A DNA stretch of 35,211 bases from CAZMYO01 sp964570525 (GCA_964570525.1 CAZMYO010000025.1:1-35211), one strand, 5' to 3'. Shown: positions 1-7,207, numbered from the stretch's first letter. Notes: generated from the sequence alone by a model not told the origin. Translations and numbers: made by a program.

Positions 1-60
1 CCGCGCAACGTCCATTGAAGCGCGGCGCATTTATTTTAGCATTTCTTAGCTTAGTTTACA

Positions 61-100
61 AAAGAGAAAGGGGCGGCCGCGCATTACGCGCGACCGCCCC
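61..100 (-). terminator. Intrinsic terminator of the first GC-rich orphan gene
   Basis: A GC-rich inverted repeat (arms GGGGCGG...CCGCCCC around an ATTAC loop, 70-100) is followed on the minus strand by a T-rich run (complement of 61-69). It lies about 80 nt beyond the stop of the minus-strand gene at 181-777 and is well placed to end that transcript. Confidence 0.8.
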
Positions 101-180
101 GAATTTTCGAGAACCCGAGACACCGAAGCGCCGAGTGTACGAGTGCCTGTCCGCTCGCCACGGCGAGCGGGACCAAGATT
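101..180 (-). repeat. Phased YTCGG repeat tract in the 3' UTR
   Basis: Read on the minus strand after the stop, the tract repeats CTCG/TTCGG-type words about every 8-9 nt (CTCGTACA, CTCGGCGC, TTCGGTGT, CTCGGGTT, CTCGAAAA, TTCGGGG). It then runs into the terminator hairpin. A similar tract lies between stop codon and terminator of the related genes at 1120-1641 and 14148-14600. The function is unknown. Confidence 0.55.
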
Positions 181-777
181 CTACTCGCTGGGGACGACGA
201 CGAGGAGGCCGTAGCCGAAAAGGCGCCCATCGCGGAAGCCGTGGAGGCCGAAGTCCCGGAAGTCCCGGCTCGCGCCACCCACGTAGGCGTAGGGCACGAG
301 GACGCAGCCGTCCGGGCTCGTCCAGCGCGATTCCTCGCTGATGACGTCCACCCAGCCCCACTTCTCCATCTCGTCCGGATGGTCGTGGAGGAAGCCGGCC
401 AAGTCGCCGGTGTTGCCGAGGATGTGGCCGGCGTCCGTGAGACGCTTGGCGGCCTGCTCACGAGTCTCGCCCTTCAGGTAAGCCTCGACCCGGGCCTTCA
501 TCGACCGGACACCGGTCCCGGCGAGCTTGAAGCGCTCCGGGGTGATGTCGCGTCTGATGCTGTCGAGGTTTCTCTCGCCGACCGCGCGCTCGATGAGCGG
601 CACCAGGCCGAGGGACTGGTCGTAGGAAACCTGGTGCCACATCTGCGCGATGCGCGCCGTCAGGAACTCCTTGAGGACCGACCGGTTGCCGGAGTCCGTG
701 AGGGCGAGGAGTTCCTCATCCGTGAGGTCGTACATGAGACGGCCGATGAGGGACCACCGTGCGGTTGCAGTTACCAT
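181..777 (-). CDS. GC-rich orphan protein, paralog family member A (unknown function)
   Basis: The product is 198 aa with no recognised family. It starts MVTATARW, is mostly helical and charged for about 130 residues, and ends in a Gly/Phe/Tyr-rich segment. Near the C-terminus it has DHPDEM, which aligns with HQDEL and HQDEI in the genes at 1120-1641 and 14148-14600. I read the three as divergent paralogs with a shared C-terminal domain. No signal peptide or membrane segment is visible. ATG at 777 is preferred because GGAAAG lies just upstream; the frame stays open to 927, but that part overlaps a structured leader. The gene is far richer in G+C than the core genes here, suggesting different origin or selection. 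It has its own promoter (962-988), leader and terminator, so it is probably monocistronic. Confidence 0.75.
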   Translation of the reverse strand: MVTATARWSLIGRLMYDLTDEELLALTDSGNRSVLKEFLTARIAQMWHQVSYDQSLGLVPLIERAVGERNLDSIRRDITPERFKLAGTGVRSMKARVEAYLKGETREQAAKRLTDAGHILGNTGDLAGFLHDHPDEMEKWGWVDVISEESRWTSPDGCVLVPYAYVGGASRDFRDFGLHGFRDGRLFGYGLLVVVPSE

Positions 778-778
778 T

Positions 779-836
779 GATCGTGCTTCTTTCCGCTCGC
801 ATGAGCAGTGCTCCCGGCCACAATGGCCAGAAGGAA
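779..836 (-). promoter_or_regulatory. Conserved two-hairpin leader upstream of gene A
   Basis: On the minus strand the leader holds a 6-bp hairpin CTGGCC-ATTGT-GGCCGG. A second small hairpin (GCTC-ATGC-GAGC) follows, then the ribosome site and ATG. The leader of the gene at 14148-14600 has the equivalent hairpin TTTGCC-GTTGT-GGCAAG at similar distance. Three of its six pairs differ but pairing is kept, and the RTTGT loop is conserved. It may be a cis-regulatory RNA; an alternative is conserved coding in an overlapping upstream frame. Confidence 0.45.
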
Positions 837-899
837 GCGCCGGTTTTTCCAGCCTTCGTTTCAACCTATCTTTAGTAAAGATTGGCAAAAATGAAAGCT

Positions 900-942
900 G
901 AAATAATTGTGCGCCGAAGAGGCGCAAAAGAACAATTATTTC
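900..942 (-). other. Long hairpin at the 5' end of the gene A leader
   Basis: Inverted arms GAAATAATTGT and ACAATTATTTC flank an inner GCGCC/GGCGC stem. The hairpin lies just downstream of the predicted start of transcription, so the mRNA would begin with a long hairpin. The rest of the 180-nt leader is untranslated in the preferred gene model. Confidence 0.4.
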
Positions 943-961
943 GATACTATCATAACAACAA

Positions 962-988
962 AGTATAGCATAAAATAAGTTTTGTCAA
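962..988 (-). promoter_or_regulatory. Promoter for gene A
   Basis: On the minus strand TTGACA (988-983) and TATACT (967-962) are separated by 15 nt. A TG one base before the -10 makes it an extended -10, which can compensate for the short spacer. Transcription would start near 955, giving a leader of about 180 nt. Confidence 0.65.
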
Positions 989-1019
989 TATCTACGTTGT
1001 AGATGTTGGCTAGTCTACA

Positions 1020-1060
1020 TAAAAAGAAAGAACCCGCCCCGATGTTCATCGGGACGGGCT
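1020..1060 (-). terminator. Intrinsic terminator of gene B
   Basis: The hairpin ACCCGCCCCGATG...CATCGGGACGGGC (1032-1059) is followed on the minus strand by a T-rich run (complement of 1021-1031). It ends the transcript of the gene at 1120-1641. Confidence 0.8.
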
Positions 1061-1062
1061 TG

Positions 1063-1119
1063 TTGCGAGCCGAAGGGACCGAGTGACCCGAAAGTTCCGA
1101 GTTACCCAGAATCCCAGGG
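1063..1119 (-). repeat. Phased YTCGG repeat tract in the 3' UTR of gene B
   Basis: After the stop the minus strand reads CTGGGATT, CTGGGTAA, CTCGGAACT, TTCGGGTCA, CTCGGTCCC, TTCGGCTCG. This is a regular series of 8-9-nt words with YT(C/G)GG at the start of each. It aligns well with the tract after the gene at 14148-14600, including GGATTCTGGG and the CGCAACAA before the terminator. Confidence 0.6.
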
Positions 1120-1641
1120 CTACTTGCTGCACGGGAGGACGCCGTTGGCGCCGAAGCCGCGGCCGACCCAGCCGAAGTTCAGCACCCAGGCGCCACCGTC
1201 CCAGCGGAGGTAGGCCACGTAGAGGCGGCCATCGGCGAGGCGCAACAGCGTTCCGGCGAAGACGATGTACTTCTTGTCACGCATCTCGACGGGGATCTGG
1301 AGCTCGTCCTGATGATCGCGGACATAGATCGCGTCCAGGAGGCCGTAGTTGGCCTCGAGGATGACGGCGCGACCGCGCAAGACCTTCCCCGAGACCGAGG
1401 GCTCCCCCTCCTTCTCCAGGCAGGAGATGTACCCGAGGTCCTTCACCTCGGACACCGAGGAGGCCACGTCTGCCAACACCTCGTACCCGAGCTCGGCGGC
1501 GACTTCGGCGGACGGGAACTGCATCGCCTTGCGGTCGGGGTTCCGGAGGAACTCCGTGAGATTCTGCCGCGTGATCCGGGGAAAGTAACCCTTCGCCTGG
1601 TTGTGAAGCTCCGTCAACTGATCGAACGTGGGCTTGGCCAA
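1120..1641 (-). CDS. GC-rich orphan protein, paralog family member B (unknown function)
   Basis: The product is about 173 aa and matches no family I recognise. Its C-terminal third contains HQDEL and then WDGGAWVLNFGWVGRG. This closely parallels HQDEI ... WRGGRWVQVWAWLGRG in the gene at 14148-14600, so I infer a shared C-terminal domain rich in Trp and Gly. The N-terminal part differs and contains a predicted helical segment. A TTG start at 1641 is chosen because AAGGAG sits 8 nt upstream; an ATG at 1659 lacks a ribosome site, and the frame is open to 1707. The gene is GC-rich compared with NIF3 and ileS downstream. It lacks a signal peptide. Function is unknown, and coding confidence rests on family resemblance and flanking signals. 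Confidence 0.7.
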   Translation of the reverse strand: MAKPTFDQLTELHNQAKGYFPRITRQNLTEFLRNPDRKAMQFPSAEVAAELGYEVLADVASSVSEVKDLGYISCLEKEGEPSVSGKVLRGRAVILEANYGLLDAIYVRDHQDELQIPVEMRDKKYIVFAGTLLRLADGRLYVAYLRWDGGAWVLNFGWVGRGFGANGVLPCSK

Positions 1642-1810
1642 TTTCCTTGCTCCTTGCATCCGCTGGTATCCAATGTATACACCCAACACCATTGTCGGGC
1701 ATACCAAAAGTCCGCCAAACGGACACGATTGAGGCTGGGACCTATTCCCAGCTTTCCTTGCAACCTGCTTCTCTAAAACAAGCTAAAAAGAAAGCTGGAA
1801 AATTGAACTT

Positions 1811-2785
1811 TTATTTATTTTTCTTTTTCTTATTCCGGCTCACCCGAATCAGTCCGCCGCAGGGAATTACTTCCACGCCTTTCTTCTCCAGCTGGTCCAA
1901 AAACAGGTTCATGCCGAGAGAATCGGACGACATGTGGCCGGCGATAATAACATTCATGTGAAATTCGGTGGCCTTCTGCATAGATTCGTCGCGCATATGC
2001 ATGCCGAGCACCGTAGAAATGCCATACTGCGAAAGCTGCTGATAAACTTTATTGGATGGGTTAGTTCCGCCGGTCATCTCTACCAAAATTTTGCCCACGC
2101 GATGGCCGGGGCCGCCGGCAATAATCTTGGGACCGGCGCCATAGCGCTTGGCGGCTTTATACTCCGGCTCATTAAGCAGTATTTTTAAAATATCGCTGAC
2201 GGTTTCCGGCTTTTTCTTTTTTAGTTCTTCGCGGATAAACTCGTCTACCAAATTATCGGTAATGGTGTGAGTACTCATGAAATTAATTTTCAGGAGCTTG
2301 GCCACGTCAATCGCCTGAAAATGGTTGAGAGGGTGTACACCACGACCAACTTCTTTAACTCGCTCCTCAAAAATTTTCTCGGCAATATGCACCGGCACGC
2401 CGATATTTTCGTAAACTTCCACCGACATTTCCATCACCTCATGCAAATTAGCCAGGGCTTTGCCTGCTGGGTGATGCGAAATTACCGCGTCAATTTTCTG
2501 TCCGCGCTCGTTGAGCTGGCTCGCGAGCAAAATATCGCTCGCGGAAATATCAATGCCGGCCAAAACTCGTTTAATCTTGGTTTTGCCGTCATCAACATGG
2601 ACAAAACTGTCCGGATAGGGATTGGTAAGTTTTTCGGTATCAAAATATTCTTTTTCGCTCGGGCTTAAATCCTCGTACGCACGCTTAATTCGGGCTAAGT
2701 ACTTTTGTACGCCCTTAAGCCCGCGCGGATCAGCCGCCATCCCCAGTTTGAGACCAAGATCAAAGATTTGTTTCACGCTTAACAT
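1811..2785 (-). CDS. NIF3-like dinuclear metal-binding protein (DUF34/NIF3)
   Basis: The product is about 324 aa of the NIF3/DUF34 family, which binds two metal ions and has been proposed as a GTP cyclohydrolase I type 2-like or metal-insertase protein; its true role is unsettled. The family's metal-site motifs are visible: ISHHPAGKAL near residue 105 and GHMSSDSLGMNLF near residue 295. The N-terminal 75 residues are an extra helical extension typical of longer family members. The tail is Lys-rich (RNKKKKNK). ATG at 2785 is used; a GTG two codons upstream is possible and neither has a clear ribosome site. The spacer before it consists of degenerate GATTACGCGGATT-type words. It is transcribed in the same direction as ileS, probably as the downstream cistron. 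Confidence 0.88.
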   Translation of the reverse strand: MLSVKQIFDLGLKLGMAADPRGLKGVQKYLARIKRAYEDLSPSEKEYFDTEKLTNPYPDSFVHVDDGKTKIKRVLAGIDISASDILLASQLNERGQKIDAVISHHPAGKALANLHEVMEMSVEVYENIGVPVHIAEKIFEERVKEVGRGVHPLNHFQAIDVAKLLKINFMSTHTITDNLVDEFIREELKKKKPETVSDILKILLNEPEYKAAKRYGAGPKIIAGGPGHRVGKILVEMTGGTNPSNKVYQQLSQYGISTVLGMHMRDESMQKATEFHMNVIIAGHMSSDSLGMNLFLDQLEKKGVEVIPCGGLIRVSRNKKKKNK

Positions 2786-2808
2786 AAACACTGATTTAAA
2801 CTGAATTT

Positions 2809-2880
2809 TAATGGATTACGCGGATTATTTTATCATCTGTGTAATCCGTTTCGCTATCCGCGTAATCTGTGTTAAGAAGT
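2809..2880 (-). repeat. Inverted degenerate word repeat between ileS and the NIF3 gene
   Basis: The words GGATTACGCGGATTA and, in opposite orientation, TAATCCG / ATCCGCGTAATCTGTG fill this spacer. They form an imperfect inverted repeat. It resembles the other word-built spacers of this window (before rpoC, recA and gyrA). No gene is seen in it. Confidence 0.6.
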
Positions 2881-2913
2881 AATACTTCATCCTAGCGCAG
2901 AACGGTGAACTTG

Positions 2914-5900
2914 TCAACTGTTCTTCGTCACCTCTACAACAACCTTTTCACCATCAATCTCAACCTCAACTCCAGCGGTTTTCTCATCTTCCGCCAGCTC
3001 ATCGGCTAGGGTGCTCTTTTTAATTTCACCATTAGGATCCTGAAAAACACTTCGCAAAAGTTCGCTCCTCGTGTGGTACTTCACCATCACCCGATCGGCA
3101 ATGGTGAGCTTTTGCTCTTTGCGCATTTGATTAATGGTGCGGACAATTTCCCGAGCCAGACCTTCTTTTTTGAGTTCATCAGTAAGCGTGGTATTGAGCC
3201 AGACAATCAATCCGCCCTCTTCTTTCGTAACCCACCCTTTATCCATAATTTTATCGGCAACCGTTACTTCTTTAACATTAAGCTCGTCGGCAATGATGCC
3301 AAGAACTTGGTGTGATAACTCCGCTTTATTAATGGTAAGCGCTTGAAGCGGCTGACGCACTCGTATTTTTTGTTCGGCCCGCAACGCCAAACCCAGTTCC
3401 ACTATTTTTCTGGCCAAATCCATCTCGTGTAGCACCACGCGATTCTCGTGCGCAATCTCATCCGCCTTCGGCCAATCTTCCAGATGCACGCTTTCCAAAG
3501 TTCGGAGTTCGGAGTTCGGAGTTCGGAGGATTTGATATATTTTTTCGGCGATGAACGGAGTAAACGGCGCCATCAGTTTAGACAGCGTCAACAAAACTTC
3601 GTGTAGCGTGGCAAGCGCGAATTGTTTGTCCTGGTTATCTGGTGAGGCGCTAAGTTCGCCAGTGTCTTTAGCCGTAGTCCGTTTAAAGCGCTCGCGCGAA
3701 CGGCGTAAATACCAGGTGGACAAATCATCGATAAAGTCCTTGATGGGCCGGCCGGCCTTGACGGTGTTATAATTATCCATATTTTCGGTAACTTCTTTCA
3801 CTAACGCCTGTTGCTTGGCGAGAATCCAACGATCCAGTATATTCTTAGACTTTTGACTTTTGACTTTTGACTTTTGACTTTCACTGGCGTACATCAGATA
3901 AAACGTAACCACATTCCACAAAATATTGATAACTTTATTGTATGTCTCCCGCACCTCGCGTTCGTTGAATAATAAATCGTCCGCTTGCATCACTACGCTT
4001 GTCATGAGATAAAAGCGCAGCGCGTCAACGCCGTAGGTTTCGATAATTTTCCAGGGGTCGGGATAATTTTGTTTGGATTTAGAAAGCTTCTCCCCTTTTT
4101 CGTTGAGAACGGTGCCGGTAGTAACAACATTTTCAAAACTGATGTTGTTAAACAGCAACGCCGCCAGCGCGTGCATATAGTAAAACCAGGCGCGCGTTTG
4201 GGCGATATATTCGGCAATATACTGACCGGGGAACCGCGCCTCAAATACTTTTTTATTTTCAAACGGATAATGCCATTCGGCAAATGGCATGGAGGCCGAC
4301 TCTACCCAGCAATCAATCACCTCCGGAATGCGCTCCATAATTCCGCCGCAAGCCTCGCACTTAAGCTTAATCCGATCAACAATATGTTTGTGCAAATCCA
4401 ATTCGGCCACGTTATCGCTCGGAAACACCTCGCTAAAATTAATTGCTTTTTTCTTCAACTCATTAACACTCCCGATACACACGACATTATCACATTTACT
4501 CTCTGCGGTCGCTTTCATATTTTTCGTAGCTTTCGTATTTCGTACATTTGTGCACTTCCAAAACGGCAGCGGCGTGGCCCAATAGCGATTGCGCGAAATG
4601 TTCCAATCCGGCGCGGTCTCCAAAATATTTTGGAATCGTCCGTATTTCAGATGTTCGGGATACCAATTAATTTTTTTGTTGAGCTTAAGCAAGCGAGCTT
4701 TTACTTTTTGGATATTAATAAACCAAGCCGAGATCGCGTTGTAGATGAGCGGCGTTTCACAGCGCCAGCAGTGCGGATACGAATGGGTGTTTTGACTGCG
4801 ATCAAAAATTAGTCCGCGTTCTTCCAAATCTTTTTTAATATCTTTTTCGCCCTGTTTAAAATATTTTCCCCGCGCCAAGGCCGGCGCGGCTTCGTTGTAT
4901 TCGCCCCGCTCATTCAACATCGGCACCATGGGCAAATTGATCTTTACCCCCAAATTATAATCATCCTCGCCATAAATAACGGCCGTATGCACCACACCGG
5001 TGCCTTCGTCCGTCGTCACAAAATCCGCCGGCGCCACATAATACGCTTTTTTGCCCGTAGCGAGCACGGCGGGCAGATTAAACAGCGGTTCATACTCAAG
5101 CCCGACTAAATCAGACCCCTTTACTTTATTTCTTATTTCATATTTCCTGTTCCCAACGACTGCCTCTAGGCGATCTTTGGCTATGATGATTGACTCTTTC
5201 TCATTTTCAATATTCAATATCAAATATTCAATATCTCTGCCGACAGCCAGCGCCACATTACCCGGCAAAGTCCACGGCGTCGTCGTCCAGGCCAGAATAT
5301 ACACTGGTTCATCATCACTAAATCGTTCCTTGATTCTTGATTCTTGATTCTTGATTCTAAATTTCACCGTCACCGCCTCCTCCGTCAAATCCTTGTAACT
5401 GTTATCCATGGCCACCTCGGCTTTGGAAACCGGCGTCTCACAGCGCGGGCAATACATCAATACTTTGCGCCCTTCATAAATAAGGCCTTTGTCCCAAATG
5501 CTTTTTAACGCGAACCACACGCTCTCCATGTAAGTTGGGTCCATGGTTTTGTAAGCGTTATCAAACTCCACCCAGCGGCCGATGCGATCCACCATTTTTT
5601 TCCATTCCTGCGTGTACGTTAATACCATGGAACGGCACTCGGCGTTGAATTGTTCAATGCCGATATTTTCAATTTCTTTTTTGCCGGAAATTTTTAATTT
5701 TTTCTCGATAAGATTTTCTATCGGGAGACCGTGGCAATCCCAGCCCCACCGCCGCCGCACGCGATAGCCTTTCATGGTCCAATAGCGCGGCACCACGTCC
5801 TTTATAACCGAACTCAAAATATGCCCGTAATGCGGCAGACCGGTCGCAAACGGCGGGCCGTCGTAAAATACGTACGGTTTTTTCTCCGGACGATTATTTA

Positions 5901-5973
5901 CCGACTTCTCAAAAGCCTTGGTTTTATCCCAATATTTTAAAATTTCTTGTTCTTCCTGGTTAGCGTTGTACAT
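2914..5973 (-). CDS. ileS: Isoleucyl-tRNA synthetase, eukaryote/archaea-like type
   Basis: Charges tRNA-Ile with isoleucine in the cytoplasm. The 1019-aa product carries the class I signatures HYGH (about residues 48-51) and KLSKS (about 627-631). It also has CPRCETP and CWRCETP cysteine pairs, the editing-domain TTTPWTLPGN and the C-terminal anticodon-binding region. GWDCHGLP and ISAWF patterns fit the type 2 (eukaryote-like) IleRS, known in some bacteria to be naturally mupirocin-tolerant. ATG at 5973 is chosen over a GTG three codons upstream. Six short arrays of 7-nt words lie in frame within the gene. One array appears to separate the two cysteines of an original CxxC (WKC...KCDNVVCIG). 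Despite this, the frame is intact and motifs are complete, so the enzyme is probably functional. Confidence 0.97.
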   Translation of the reverse strand: MYNANQEEQEILKYWDKTKAFEKSVNNRPEKKPYVFYDGPPFATGLPHYGHILSSVIKDVVPRYWTMKGYRVRRRWGWDCHGLPIENLIEKKLKISGKKEIENIGIEQFNAECRSMVLTYTQEWKKMVDRIGRWVEFDNAYKTMDPTYMESVWFALKSIWDKGLIYEGRKVLMYCPRCETPVSKAEVAMDNSYKDLTEEAVTVKFRIKNQESRIKERFSDDEPVYILAWTTTPWTLPGNVALAVGRDIEYLILNIENEKESIIIAKDRLEAVVGNRKYEIRNKVKGSDLVGLEYEPLFNLPAVLATGKKAYYVAPADFVTTDEGTGVVHTAVIYGEDDYNLGVKINLPMVPMLNERGEYNEAAPALARGKYFKQGEKDIKKDLEERGLIFDRSQNTHSYPHCWRCETPLIYNAISAWFINIQKVKARLLKLNKKINWYPEHLKYGRFQNILETAPDWNISRNRYWATPLPFWKCTNVRNTKATKNMKATAESKCDNVVCIGSVNELKKKAINFSEVFPSDNVAELDLHKHIVDRIKLKCEACGGIMERIPEVIDCWVESASMPFAEWHYPFENKKVFEARFPGQYIAEYIAQTRAWFYYMHALAALLFNNISFENVVTTGTVLNEKGEKLSKSKQNYPDPWKIIETYGVDALRFYLMTSVVMQADDLLFNEREVRETYNKVINILWNVVTFYLMYASESQKSKVKSQKSKNILDRWILAKQQALVKEVTENMDNYNTVKAGRPIKDFIDDLSTWYLRRSRERFKRTTAKDTGELSASPDNQDKQFALATLHEVLLTLSKLMAPFTPFIAEKIYQILRTPNSELRTLESVHLEDWPKADEIAHENRVVLHEMDLARKIVELGLALRAEQKIRVRQPLQALTINKAELSHQVLGIIADELNVKEVTVADKIMDKGWVTKEEGGLIVWLNTTLTDELKKEGLAREIVRTINQMRKEQKLTIADRVMVKYHTRSELLRSVFQDPNGEIKKSTLADELAEDEKTAGVEVEIDGEKVVVEVTKNS
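3500..3527 (-). repeat. 7-bp tandem array (GTTCGGA x4) inside ileS
   Basis: Four exact copies of GTTCGGA read on the plus strand. On the coding strand they give the peptide RTPNSELRT in a loop before SVHLEDW. The array is in frame. Confidence 0.9.
3848..3881 (-). repeat. 7-bp tandem array (GACTTTT, nearly 5 copies) inside ileS
   Basis: GACTTTT repeats four full times plus six bases. It encodes SQKSKVKSQKSK in the linker just before NILDRWILAK of the anticodon-binding domain. Confidence 0.9.
4522..4544 (-). repeat. Degenerate 7-bp word array (TTTCGTA) inside ileS
   Basis: Three copies of TTTCGTA (4522-4528, 4531-4537, 4538-4544) lie inside a stretch encoding NVRNTKATKNMKATAES. This segment falls between the two cysteines of what looks like a zinc-type WKC...KC pair. 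The same word fills the rpoB-rpoC spacer. Confidence 0.75.
5127..5147 (-). repeat. 7-bp word array (TATTTCN x3) inside ileS
   Basis: TATTTCT, TATTTCA and TATTTCC follow each other without a gap. They encode RKYEIRNK ahead of GSDLVGLEYEP. The copies differ only in the last base. Confidence 0.75.
5208..5235 (-). repeat. 7-bp word array (CAATATN x4) inside ileS
   Basis: CAATATT, CAATATC, AAATATT and CAATATC are contiguous. They encode EYLILNIEN of the editing domain. The length matches what homologs usually have here, so it may be replacement rather than insertion. Confidence 0.75.
5331..5358 (-). repeat. 7-bp tandem array (TGATTCT x4) inside ileS
   Basis: Four exact copies of TGATTCT encode RIKNQESRIKE, an extra loop just before the editing-domain YILAWTTTPW. 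Confidence 0.9.
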
Positions 5974-5991
5974 ATAAGACACTACAAACTA

Positions 5992-6019
5992 CTGACAAAA
6001 AATCTATTTATGCTATACT
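5992..6019 (+). promoter_or_regulatory. Plus-strand promoter-like site upstream of a terminator
   Basis: CTGACA (5992-5997), a 16-nt spacer and TATACT (6014-6019) with TG just before the -10 form a good extended promoter. The only thing downstream before a terminator is about 50 nt, with an 18-codon frame at 6032-6088. It may drive a very short RNA or be fortuitous; it also overlaps where an ileS promoter would lie. Confidence 0.4.
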
Positions 6020-6039
6020 AGCAATATCACTATGAAAAA

Positions 6040-6077
6040 GACCCTTGTGGGGTTCCGTCCCCATCGGGGGCTTTTTT
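6040..6077. terminator. Bidirectional terminator hairpin
   Basis: The stem TGGGG/TCCCC with flanking ACCC and GGGG pairs has a T8 run on the plus side. On the minus side it is followed by TCTTTTTC. It lies directly after the stop of the minus-strand NYN fragment. Confidence 0.7.
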
Positions 6078-6080
6078 TTA

Positions 6081-6344
6081 TTATCTAGCAAAGCGAGAGA
6101 CTAGAATAAAACCGGCTTCCTGTAAATGAGTATACAAAGCCTTGTGCTTTGGCACTAAGCCAATAAACAGATACGCCCTCTCCACGCCATATTTCTCTTT
6201 AAGCCAAATGCGAAAACGCCGATAATCCAGCTTCCAACCCAAATCACCAATACCCTTGTGAAGATTGGCGGCGTCAATATACGCAAAATTTTTTTGTTTG
6301 GGGTACACAATATTTTTATAAAAATAGTCATTGTTTCTGTTCAT
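6081..6344 (-). pseudogene. Truncated NYN-domain (LabA/DUF88-like) protein
   Basis: The 87-aa product has the start of an NYN/PIN-like ribonuclease fold. FAYIDAANLHKG carries the first catalytic Asp, then come LGWKLDYRRFRIWLKEKYGV, YLFIGL and LQEAGFILV. Family members are usually about 150-200 aa and continue with a second acidic motif (KGNCDAELVLDAM-like). Here the frame stops right after the third strand with SRFAR, immediately before a terminator. The second half of the active site is therefore missing, and I call it a decayed or truncated gene, although a short functional form cannot be excluded. ATG at 6344 is used; upstream frame reaches 6374 with a TTG. Confidence 0.6.
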
Positions 6345-6372
6345 GGTACTAAAAAAGCGGGAGTTTGTCAAC

Positions 6373-6401
6373 AAAAAACCCCGATTTAATCAGGATTTTT
6401 T
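6373..6401. terminator. Terminator after the first secreted protease
   Basis: An inverted repeat AAAAAACCCCGAT...ATCAGGATTTTTT has T-runs on both strands. A second hairpin CCCCGACATACGTCGGGG (6409-6426) lies between it and the protease stop. The same pair of hairpins follows the second protease at 7208-7282. Confidence 0.7.
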
Positions 6402-6448
6402 GAGAGTGCCCCGACATACGTCGGGGCGATAATGAGATGAGTGGCGCG

Positions 6449-7138
6449 CTACTGCGGCAGGCAGGCGTTGGGCGCCGCGCTAGAACTTCGCGTGGTGTTA
6501 ATAAAGCGGCGAACTGTCTCCACCGGAATGGCGTAGACAAGTTTTCTATTCTCTGAGAGGCGTTGAATCAGCCCCACCAGGCTTCCTTGGCTATCAAAGA
6601 TACCACCCCCGGAAGAGCCGGGAGCGATCCCTTTCGCTACCGGCTTAAGCTGCAACTTGGGGATTACTTTGTCAAAATCACTCCAAAAAATTCCTCTGCT
6701 ATGGAACTGGAGCGGTGTGAAAGAGTGGTCATAAATTCCCTCCGGCGTGCTAATCGCGTAGAGTGTGCTACCGCGACGCAACTTGTCGCTTGACCCAAAC
6801 GGCGCCACTTGAGGAAACTGCTTGGGCACCCAGAGTAGCGCCAAATCGAGCTGGTAATCGATGGCTACGAGCACCGCTTGCTCTTGGCTCACCTGACCAT
6901 CGGTTTCGTAGCGCACTGTAATAGTGCGTTCCAAGACCTCTCCGATAACATGCGCGTCCGTAACAATGAACCCGTCGGTGGAGATAACAACTCCAGAACC
7001 ATCGCCGAACTTCGCGACGTGGATTGTTACCGAAGTCTGGCAGCTAACCTCGCGCTTATTGCACATCTGCGGCCTAAAAACGCACGAAGTAATCAAAGAG
7101 AAGAAGAAAAGTGCCAACGCCAGCAAAGAATGTCTCAT
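6449..7138 (-). CDS. Lipoprotein trypsin-like serine protease (S1 family)
   Basis: The 229-aa protein has a lipoprotein signal: a hydrophobic stretch LLALALFFFSLITSC with Cys19 as the probable lipidated residue. It is therefore likely anchored outside the cytoplasmic membrane. The trypsin-like triad is complete: His in VTDAHVIG, Asp in DLALLW and Ser in GIAPGSSGGGIFD. No PDZ domain follows, unlike DegP/HtrA. AGGAGG lies 6 nt before the ATG. The neighbouring gene at 7307-8023 encodes a homolog with the same layout and similar 3' hairpins, pointing to tandem duplication. The substrate is unknown. The C-terminal AAPNACLPQ overlaps a GCAGGCAGGCG repeat-like stretch. Confidence 0.92.
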   Translation of the reverse strand: MRHSLLALALFFFSLITSCVFRPQMCNKREVSCQTSVTIHVAKFGDGSGVVISTDGFIVTDAHVIGEVLERTITVRYETDGQVSQEQAVLVAIDYQLDLALLWVPKQFPQVAPFGSSDKLRRGSTLYAISTPEGIYDHSFTPLQFHSRGIFWSDFDKVIPKLQLKPVAKGIAPGSSGGGIFDSQGSLVGLIQRLSENRKLVYAIPVETVRRFINTTRSSSAAPNACLPQ

Positions 7139-7207
7139 GGCAACCCTCCTTCATCTGCTAGGGTGTACTAGGTAACATATCATTATCTTTTAAAAAACAC
7201 AATCATC

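Noticed and set aside
241..780. Long plus-strand open frame opposite the first GC-rich gene
   Set aside because: GC-rich DNA leaves antisense frames open; the minus-strand gene has promoter, ribosome site and terminator, the plus frame has none.
778..927. N-terminal extension of the first GC-rich gene to 927
   Set aside because: The upstream codons overlap structured leader sequence, and a ribosome site favours ATG 777.
3848..3881. Phase-variable contingency repeat in ileS
   Set aside because: Copy-number change by one 7-nt unit would frameshift an essential gene, so simple on/off switching is implausible.
6032..6088. 18-codon frame MKKTLVGFRPHRGLFFII behind a promoter-like site
   Set aside because: Most of it is the terminator hairpin and its T-run; codons look like a by-product of that structure.
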